DNA of 64,000 bases, from positions 27,267,058 to 27,331,057 of the forward strand of contig CM049310.1 of the NCBI GenBank assembly GCA_026874595.1, written 5' to 3'. A program made the translations under genes and the position numbers. The DNA is from Sipunculus nudus. Lineage: Eukaryota; Annelida; Sipuncula; Golfingiida; Sipunculidae. Shown piece by piece: positions 55,501 to 64,000 of the stretch; the stretch's first letter is position 1; each line of letters opens with the position of its first letter. The notes under the pieces were generated by a model, which was not told the origin of the DNA, made no database searches, and saw only the letters and a list, made by a program, of their open reading frames with translations.

Positions 55501-57960
55501 TGCAACTAAATCAGATGTATGTCAAAACATCAATGAAGACAAACATGCATATTAACATTCTAATAACACACCAATAATACCCCAGCAGCCCAACAATGCA
55601 ATAGCGATACCAGTCTGGGCCAAGTCCAGCACAATCAAGCAACACTGGTAGCCTAATCAGTTGTTGTGAGTTAAAAATAATAATAGTATCACTTGCAGTT
55701 GTACTCACTACTTCAACTATTAACATTAACAGTAACAGTGTTCAAAATATTTGTAAAACATCTGAAACTGTTTACAGTATAATTAACAATTGCCCAGTGC
55801 CAGCAGATAGTTAATGCTGATAGGAGAGTTAAGAATTAGTAATCAGTAATATTAGAGAAAACCGACCAAACACAGAATTCATGTCCCTGTATAATATATC
55901 AGAGAGAAAAGTTCATCATTAGACACTTATCACTTACACCTTTTTGCTGACTGCAGTTTTAGATTTGCTGAAATGTTGAACTGTCATTCATATTTTTGAG
56001 CAAATATAAAAAAAGTAATAGTATTTATATGGCCAATATGTAAACCTGGTCAGGGCTATAATAGAACTTAAAAACCTAACATCCTAATTAGTGTGATAGA
56101 TGTACCAGTCTGGGTCGGCTACATCACCAGCGAGTACCACCAGTTGCCAAGTAAGTAGGCCTAGTTCTAAGTTAAAAATGATTATAATATCCCAAGTAAG
56201 CAGTGGTAAATGTACTACAGCAACTACTTATAGAACTAACAGTAACAGTGTTTAGATTTTGTGGTTAAAGTATCTTAAACTGTTTACAATAAAATAAACA
56301 ACTATCCGGTGTCGGCCAATGGTTATTCTGAAGGAAGACTCGATATTTAATCATTAATAATCAGTTATCAGTGTTTATATTCTAGATCTAGAAAAGAAAT
56401 CAAAACTGGAATTTATGGCTCTGTAAAATATAGATAAGGGTCCGCGAAGTGCTACTGGCCTATCCTGGCACCTGCCAGAAATAGGCCAGTGCCAGGATAG
56501 GCCAGTACTATAAATATGCCAGTCAGGCCTCTACCAGCTACCCTATGTTTGCCCAAGGGATTACAAGAGAATATCTGTATTCACACAATTGATCAATTAG
56601 CTCAGATTAATTAGTTTTAGTCTCCCTTCTTACAAAATTATTTCCAAGTTTTGCCTTAATACATACATATAAAACACTTTCTTTACTATTTGAACATAAT
56701 TTCTATATTGTTTGTTATTATATTCCACCTTGTATAATCATATAATAACCATTATTATTGCCAAATCCTTATGATGTTTAATGAATTAAAATTAGAATAA
56801 AATTATAATAAATAAAACATAAAAATGAAAAAAAAAATAAAATTAATGGAAAACAATAAAACTGATTACATCAGGTAAATATGAAAATAATAAAAGCATG
56901 GTCTGAACATTGCTCCTTTTTTTAACAGCAGTAACTTTACTTGATTATATAAGCACTTATTTACATTATATGTACAGATAACAATACAAGGCTTCTTTAA
57001 TGGGAAGCATGGGAGGTTACATTGCACATCCACATAAATATATACAAATAACATCATGGTCTGGAATGATATTTTCAGTTCATTTTATAGCAGAATTAAA
57101 TCAGTTATTATTGACTAAATTAATAAAATATAGGTAAAGTAGAAAAACACAGATTACAACTAGTTTGTATTAATGGAGTGACATTTAATCTGGGAAGTAC
57201 TGTCAGGTCTGGTTGAACTTGATGAAACTTGATGAAATGAAATTAAATGTGTATTCAGATATATACAGACCAAGGTCGTTTTATGTTTTAACCTTACATG
57301 TATAACAAGGTAATTCAAGGTGTTTCTTATTGATACAATATATATGTATTCTCTCTCTCTCTCTCTCTGAAACCTTGCAGGGGTAATGGTTTCAGTGGGT
57401 TTCAATTTACTTGGTTAGATCATATCAAGCATTTCACACTTGACTTAATTGTACAGCTAATTGCTCATGTAGCTTGAACAAACGCTAGAGGTAATTAGCA
57501 GTCAGTAACCTATAATCCCTTGAACAAGCACACTAATTAATGAGGGGTAACGCCTGGCTCCAGTATTGGCCTATCCTTGAGCAAGCACACCACTTAGGGT
57601 AACCCCTGGCTCAAGTAGCACTTCGGGTACTGTTGAAAATATATGTATATATATATAAATAAAAAACTTAGAGTTGAGAATTCATCATCAACCACAAAAC
57701 ACATGACACTTACTCATTGACATTGTTGCTGACTGCAGTTCCTGGATCTGAAATTTATATATTCTGAGCAGAAAAATGATATAACATACGTTCAATACAC
57801 AAACGTGGTCCGGGCAATAATAAAACTTACAGAATACAGGTCTTTGTTTACAAACTAATCTCTGTTGCCCTGTGGTGAAGACTTGTTCCTGCGTGTATTT
57901 TACCATCTACAGATAAATACCTGTTACCTGGACCAGTCTATCATTATTGACTCACTTCGG
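55500..57960 (-). repeat. Tandem 5' monomers upstream of the LINE (about 500 bp each), one interrupted
   Basis: Blocks at 55609 (ACCAGTCTGGGCC), 55731 (AGTAACAGTGTT), 55800 (CAGTGCCAGCAGATAGTTAATG-like) and 55946 (GCTGACTGCAG) recur at 56104, 56241, 56310 and 57728. The last offset is enlarged by an insertion at about 56436-57620. A further partial copy starts near 57930 (GGACCAGTCTATC). Tandem monomers upstream of ORF2 recall the monomer promoters of some L1 5' UTRs. Confidence 0.7.
56436..57620. mobile_element. Probable 1.2-kb insertion with inverted ends CGAAGTGCTACT
   Basis: The left boundary carries CGAAGTGCTACTGGCCTATC and the right boundary its imperfect inverse (GGCTCAAGTAGCACTTCG). 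Monomer similarity stops at the left edge and resumes after the right edge. Inside: a 19-bp-arm perfect hairpin at 56453-56507 (TACTGGCCTATCCTGGCAC), a (CT)n run near 57350-57368, and two AGCAAGCACAC-type repeats at 57520-57600. No transposase seen. Confidence 0.55.
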
Positions 57961-58002
57961 AAGTGTATGCTAATTCTCAGTGGTCAGCTGCAAGATTCAT
58001 CC

Positions 58003-58980
58003 ATTGGTGAGAGGCTCTTGAAGCTGTGATGCATGTAGCTTTGGTGAGAGGCTCTCGTTGCTGTGACGTATATAGCTCTGGTGAGAAGCTCTTGTAGCTG
58101 TGTCGCATGTAGCTCTGGTGAGAGGCTCTTGCAGCTGTGATTCATGTAGCTCTGGTGAGAGGTTCTTGTAGCTGTGACGTATATAGCTCTGGTGAGAAGC
58201 TCTTGTAGCTGTGTCGCATGTAGCTTTGGTGAGAGGCTCTTGCAGCTGTGATGCATGTAGCTCTGGTGAGAGGCTCTTGTAGCTGTGTCACATGTAGCTC
58301 TGGTGAGAAGCTCTTGTAGCTGTGACATATGTAGCTCTGGTGAGAGGCTCTTGTTGCTGTGACATATGTAGCTCTGGTGAGAGGCTCTTGAAGCTGTGAA
58401 GCATGTAGCTCTGGTGAGTGGCTCTTGTTGCTGTGACATATGTAGCTCTGGTAAGAATCTCTTGAAGCTGTGATGCATGTAGCTCTGGTGAGAGGCTCTT
58501 GTTGCTGTGACGTATATAGCTCTGGTGAGAAGCTCTTGTAGCTGTGTCGCATGTAGCTCTGGTGAGAGGTTCTGATTGCTGTGACATATGTAGCTCTGGT
58601 AAGAGGCTCTTGAAGCTGTGATGCATGTAGCTCTGATGAGAGGCTCTTGTTGCTGTGACGTATATAGCTCTGGTGAGAAGCTCTTGTAGCTGTGTCGAAT
58701 GTAGCTCTGGTGAGAGGTTCTTGTTGCTGTGACATATATAGCTGTGGTGAAAGGCTCTTGTTGCTGTGACATATGTAGCTCTGGTGAGAGGTTCTTGTAG
58801 CTGTGTCGCATGTAGCTCTGGTGAGAGGCTCTTGTAGCTGTGATGTTTGTGGCTCTGGTAAGAGGCTCTTGTAGACATGACACATGTAGCTTTGGTGAGA
58901 GCTCTTGTAGCTGTGATACATCGCTTTAGTAGAGAGCTCTTGTAGCTGTGACATGTAGCTTTGGTGAGAGGCGCTCAAGC
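58003..58980. repeat. 37-bp minisatellite, right part, about 26 units
   Basis: Unit GTAGCTCTGGTGAGAGGCTC followed by TTGTAGCTGTGACATAT-like 17 bases. 37 is not a multiple of three and the unit has no stop on the minus strand, so three long overlapping minus frames (up to 299 codons) appear; they are artefacts. Continues the array cut at 50097. Confidence 0.93.
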
Positions 58981-59120
58981 TGACAGAGAGCCACCTGGTT
59001 CGGTGGAGTACAATGTTCTTGTTGAGTCTTCACACAATTAGACTAAGCTACTAAGAGCTTTGAAGAAGGCACCTGACAATAAAATTGATCATCTCCTGAG
59101 CCTGAACAGGAAGGTAGGTT
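58981..59120. other. Spacer between minisatellite and inverted module units
   Basis: No recognised feature. Confidence 0.4.
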
Positions 59121-59124
59121 GTGC

Positions 59125-59365
59125 CAACTGTCTGGTTTACGAGAAAACTTTCCTAGATGGATAGACATGCCAAATTTCAGACCAATACCTTCAACCACTT
59201 CTGAGATATGAGCAAATTTTCACCCACTGCAAATGTACCGAACGATGCCATGGGAAAAAGATTGCAGATGGCGACACCAGTCTTTAATACAAGAAGGAGG
59301 AGTCCAAGATCTATGGATATGCAAAATTTCAGCTAAATACGTTGAACCACTTCTGAGATTGAGGG
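59125..59365 (-). repeat. Two inverted copies of the 140-bp subunit family
   Basis: CAAATTTCAGACCAATACCT, CACTTCTGAGATATGAGC and GGAGTCCAAGATCTATGGAT are reverse complements of words in the 44650-46440 array. Two units about 150 bp apart. Confidence 0.75.
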
Positions 59366-59570
59366 TTATATAAAAGAAACCCAGGTTTATACTGCACAGA
59401 AAGGTCACCCATCATTGTTACCTACAACTACATAGGTGAGGGAACAAGTACGCCAGGTTTTGGAAAGAGAAGTCCAAGGGTCCTAGAGGAGACTCTGTTT
59501 TTGTGGATTATAACAAATAAATACTTAATGACATATTTTGGATAAAAGCAGAAAACACATTACAGCCTGC
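59366..59570. other. Spacer before the 339-bp satellite
   Basis: No gene recognised. Confidence 0.4.
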
Positions 59571-61440
59571 TGAAAGTAGCTAAACACAGGTGGCGCCACC
59601 TGGAGGTCAAAATCATTAAGCAGTCACATGATCAATATTCCTGTGAAATTTTAAACTGAAAGCTCAGCAGTTCCTAATATGTTAGGTAACAGACAATACA
59701 TCAAGTTAAGGAACAAATCAAGTTGTCAAATTTTGCCATCAACACAATTTGAAGTTCCGTCTGAGATGCCATCTTGAAAATGACTTGACTGAATTTATAA
59801 TCAAATTATTCCCCTTCCTCCTAGGAACTGCTGACTGTGATATGAAAGCCCAAGTATTTATACTTTATGACATATCTTGGAAGAAGTGGAAAAGACCATT
59901 TTGTCGTGCTGGAAGTAGGTGAACTAAGGTGGCGCCACCTGGAGGTCAAAATCATTAAGCAGTCACATGATCAATATTCCTGTGAAATTTTAAACTGAAA
60001 GCTCAGCAGTTCCTAATATGTTAGGTAACAGACAATACATCAAGTAAAGGAACAAATCAAGTTGTCAAATTTTGCCATCAACACAATTTGAAGTTCCGTC
60101 TGAGATGCCATCTTGAAAATGACTTGACTGAATTTATACTCAAATTATTCCCCTTCCTCTAAGGGACTGTTGACTATGATATGAAGGCCAAAAAATTACT
60201 ACTTTATGACTTACTTTGGAAGAAGTGGAAAAGACCGTTTTGTTGTGCAGGAAGCAGGTCAACACAGATGGCGCCACCTGGAGGTCAAAATCATCTGGTA
60301 GTCACATGATCAACATTCCTGTGAAATTTGAAACTGAAGGCTGCAGCAGTTCCTAAAATATTTGGTAACAGACAAATCATCCTGTATTGAAACACATCAA
60401 GTTGCTAAATTTTGCAACCCACACAATTTGAAGTTCTGTAGAGACGCCATCTTGAAAATGATTTGACTGAATTTACACACAAATTATTCCCCTTCCTCTA
60501 AGGAATTGCTGACTATGATATGAAGGCCAAAATATTAATACTTTGTGACTTATCTTGGAAGAAATGGAAAAGACCATTTTTTCCTGCAGAAAGTAGGTCA
60601 ACACAGGTGGTGCCACCTGTAGGTCAAAATCATCTGGCAGTCACATGATCAATATTCCTGTGAAATTTGAAACTGAAGGCTGCAGCAGTTCCTAAAATAT
60701 TTGTTAACAGACAATACATCCTGTATGGAAACACATCAAGTTGTCAAATGTTGCAATCGACACAATTTGAAGTTCCGTAGAGATGCCATCTTGAAAATGA
60801 CTTAACTCAATTTATACTCAAATTATTCCCCTTCCTCTAAGGAACTGTTGACTATGATATGAAGGCCAAAAAATTACTACTATATGACTTACTTTGGAAG
60901 AAGTGGAAAAGACCATTTTGTTGTGCAGGAAGCAGGTCAACACAGGTGGCGCCACCTGGAGGTCAAAATCATCTGGCAGTCACATGATCAATATTCCTGT
61001 GAAATTTGAAACTGAAGGCTGCAGCAGTTCTTAAAATATTTGGTAACAGACAAATCATCATGTATAGAAACACATCAAGCTGTCATATTTTGCGATCGAC
61101 AGAATTTGAAGTTCCGTAGCGACGCCATCTTGAATATGACTTAACTCAATTTATACTCTAATTATTCCCCTTCCTCTAAGGAACTGTTAACTTTGATATG
61201 TAGGCCAAAATATTAATACTTTATGTTGAAGTTGAAAAGACCATTTCGTCCCGCAGAAAGTGGGTCAACATAGGTGGCGCCACCTAAAGCTTATTTTTGC
61301 ATGTCCATCCCATGATCAGTAATTCTGCAAAGTTTCATGAAGGTAACTGCTGTGGCTGTTGAGATATTTGGTAACAGACGGTGGACAGTTGACAGTGGAC
61401 AGGGGACGCTGCGCCATGGCATAAGTTCACAAAGTGAACT
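59571..61440. repeat. 339-bp satellite, five and a half units, ending in a hairpin
   Basis: The palindrome GGTGGCGCCACC (or a one-base variant) starts at 59589, 59928, 60267, 60606 and 60945, exactly 339 bp apart each time, then at 61273 (328). Each unit also has GTCAAAATCAT, CACATGATCAAYATTCCTGTG, CACAATTTGAAGTTC, GCCATCTTGAAAATGA and TTATTCCCCTTCCTC. The array ends with GGACGCTGCGCCATGGCATA and a small hairpin GTTCACaaaGTGAAC followed by TAAAA at about 61423-61443. Non-coding. Confidence 0.92.
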
Positions 61441-61443
61441 AAA

Positions 61444-63427
61444 AATACCACATGATGTAGTAGTCATATCCTGCTTTAATTAAGAAAATACTGTAATTAA
61501 ACTAAACTATACCCCTCCATCAGTTAACACTACAAAAATCAACAATGACATATTCGACCAATCCTGCACCATACATGTTATATGATCCTAATTAAAATGT
61601 AAATGTAAATATCCAGTGAGCTTTGGTTTTCATTTACCATATTCTATAATAACATATGTTTACTTAAATAACCATAACACTGAATGTTTGTTGTTTTTAC
61701 TTATTTGTAAAATTCAACACAGGAATGAACATATTATTCTAAAACAGGATTACCTAATAGATTATTCATGACTGCAGGTTGAAACCCTAGTTTAGTACTC
61801 TCTTTGTTTAACAGTCAAAAGAGATTGACATTAGCAGCAGATTGACATGTGCATTGTATTTACAGGTAAATCTGATGAAAAATGAACTTGAACACAAATC
61901 AACTGAATTATATTCTGATTTTATGCTCAAAAGTACAAAGGGGTTTACCACACATTTAGTGTTTGATTTATGCTTCTTGTTCAACATTTAACGTTTGATT
62001 TCTCATCTGAAATTCTCTGCATTATTTCCCCATTTTAATATCTTGCAGTTATAAATGAAAAGACATAGAAATCATCTATGGACAGATTAGTAATATCAGT
62101 CAGTGACAAAGACCAGAATGAAAGATAAAACATGAAAACTAGTGTATCTATGTAATCCTGGAGATTTTTTTAAACCTGGAACACTCCCCTGATAATAATC
62201 TTGCTGCTACTCTTTGAAGAGAAAATATAAAAAAACAACACAAACCAAGGAGTTATAAGTACCATATGCTTTCACGTCTCCTTGGTGAACTGATAAACAT
62301 GCCAGCTTCCTTCATACTGTATCACTGGCTAACACACTATGTCCTAAATCCAGAGACCAGACTACATTCAAATTGAGCTATGATCAAAATAATACATCCA
62401 CAATGAATAACATACTTCCTGTGCACATTTTACATTTCATATACCTATTTCAATGATAAAAATACACTCGGCTAATTCATTGGCATATAAATCCATCATC
62501 TCCAACTATTCAGCATATGCCTATACCATGAATTATACTAAACAATCTATGAAAAATTTATGACATCTCTACAAAAAGAATCTGATCCAATAAAAATACC
62601 ATATAAAAATGTTCTTTTAACACACATTGTGTTTGGCAAAACAATTTCATTCATATAAAGACATTTGTAGTACCAATATAATGAGTGTCACAATATTTTT
62701 CCGAATTTTCTAATAGACAAGTGTCATTTTACATGAATAAAACCTGTAACAATATAACAATTTTAACATCTACCGTAGATATGCTCCCAGCCTTTACAGG
62801 TATTCTTTAATTAGCAAATGTGACATAAAGCCGTGACCGTATTACCCTGCTGTGCCAGCACAAACAGGTATTATTTATCTAAAGTCAGTGTAAGTTTTCA
62901 CAAGGTATCTGAAGTTCATTAATTTTTAATGACACATATATCTACATATTGTGAAAATCTAAAAATGATTGAATATTGAAGTCCATCCAACCATGAAATA
63001 CTAGTATTCTGCAGATATCTGTTTCATTTTTTACAGCCATCTTTGAATTGTAATGTTTGAAATTCAGAATTATCACATGGCCAACTGTCACATGTTTGGA
63101 TTATTAATAGGGCTAATCAGAATTCTCCATTTGTTACTAAGGAATGACGTTCTAATGAAACACTGAAGACACTGTTTTTTTTGGTAACTACAAAGAAGGT
63201 ATCAGCTCAATGTTTATAGTTTTTTTTTCATAATGACTGATTCTCAGTGTTTTGTGTTTTCTGGTGACACCATTAACATGATTTGTTTGTTTGAACAAGT
63301 GCATCTTAACATATATATTTCTGATTAGTGCTATTAAAATCTAAAGCAGTAATATCTCCAAAAAAATCTCAAAACACTTCATTTCACCAGCCAATGAATC
63401 TCAAATATAATAAATATTAATAAATAA

Positions 63428-63496
<69 letters not shown>

Positions 63497-64000
63497 TACA
63501 CAAGGATTATCTGGACATTCAGTCACCGGACATATCAAATAACAAATAAGTCTCTTTGATATACTAAGCTCACCTGGAGGCAAGTTTGATGGAGTAACAA
63601 CATATATATGTAAATGCATATCCCTCCCACCAAATATTAATTATAAAAGGCAGTGTTAACTGAATAATATTAACAGCTAAAACCTGTTCCACATATCAAT
63701 ACTCACTAACATAAACAAGCATTACCATTCAACTCTACTGTGTCAACAATTATAAGTCTTAATCACATTTTCACCCAGCTGTGGATTTAGTGTTAATCAT
63801 AATCTGAAAATAGCTTCCACCAAATCAGTTATATCAACGTCAAATCAAAGTTTTTGGTGTTGATAACCCCATTAAACAACTCTTCACAAGTTTTTTACAC
63901 TCACAAATCTGTGTGACCTTTAAATATGTATAAACCTACTAGGATGATACCAAAACATGATGACACACATTTCTGTGAATAATGTCAGCATCTTGAGCAT
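61444..64000. other. Gene-free AT-rich end of window
   Basis: No coding exon recognised. It holds a (TA)n tract at 63432-63488 followed by a short CA run. It could be intron or 3' UTR of a gene beyond the window. Confidence 0.5.
63432..63488. repeat. (TA)n microsatellite
   Basis: About 28 uninterrupted TA units, then ACACACACATACACA. Confidence 0.95.

Noticed and set aside
57984-58978. Long minus-strand open frames (299, 278 and 196 codons)
   Set aside because: They come from a stop-free 37-bp tandem repeat; since 37 is not a multiple of three, all three frames stay open. There is no domain, no intact start context, and the same repeat exists beyond the LINE.

Overview
This window reads as AT-rich animal nuclear DNA. 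It carries spliced genes with short exons, GT-AG introns (one GC-AG) of 0.3 to 3.9 kb, and a heavy load of dispersed and tandem repeats. The repeat types (Gmr1-like Ty3/gypsy, DIRS-like, L1-like and Rex/CR1-like retroelements, modular repeats with palindromic ends) and the protein similarities fit a lophotrochozoan, most likely a bivalve mollusc. That assignment is inferred; no marker gene here fixes the species.

Three host genes can be supported. (1) The last coding exon of an adenylate kinase 2-like gene (+ strand, 1227-1451); the rest lies upstream of the window. (2) A complete Elongin A (ELOA) gene on the minus strand. Eleven coding exons between 25463 and 8795 join in one frame into 649 codons. 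They carry the TFIIS N-terminal fold, a Lys/Ser-rich linker, the BC box [10 protein letters not shown], and the conserved C-terminus. (3) A complete pyrroline-5-carboxylate reductase gene (PYCR3-like) on the minus strand. Six coding exons between 41974 and 34249 give 279 codons. AK2 and ELOA are convergent. The genes have unrelated housekeeping roles (nucleotide balance, transcription elongation with ubiquitin ligation, proline synthesis), and nothing suggests they are co-regulated.

By region: 1-6.5 kb holds the AK2 exon among modular repeats. 6.5-25.5 kb is ELOA, whose introns contain a 27-bp minisatellite built from its own exon 7 splice donor, 40-bp and 313-bp tandem repeats, three classes of dispersed repeat, and a pogo/Tigger HTH fragment with a pogo-type MITE. 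25.5-29.3 kb is intergenic, with a MITE fragment, a Rex/CR1-like LINE 3' end and TATCTCGTTCCC repeats. 29.3-32.9 kb is a decayed gypsy element with integrase ahead of reverse transcriptase. 32.9-34.0 kb is a minisatellite ending in a 37-bp-arm perfect hairpin. 34.1-42.3 kb is PYCR, with a 1.54-kb TIR element in intron 1 and a 24-bp minisatellite in intron 5. 43-48.3 kb is a dense block of modular repeats including an 847-bp higher-order repeat. 48.5-49.9 kb is a dead DIRS-like element. 50.0-59.0 kb is a 37-bp minisatellite split by a roughly 7.9-kb insertion carrying an L1-like LINE, which itself holds two younger insertions. 59.1-61.4 kb is a satellite of exact 339-bp period. 61.4-64 kb shows no gene.

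The most unusual features are the ELOA splice-donor minisatellite, the long hairpin next to the PYCR polyadenylation signal, the 12-bp palindrome GGTGGYGCCACC at the heart of several repeat families, and the nested insertions at 50-59 kb.
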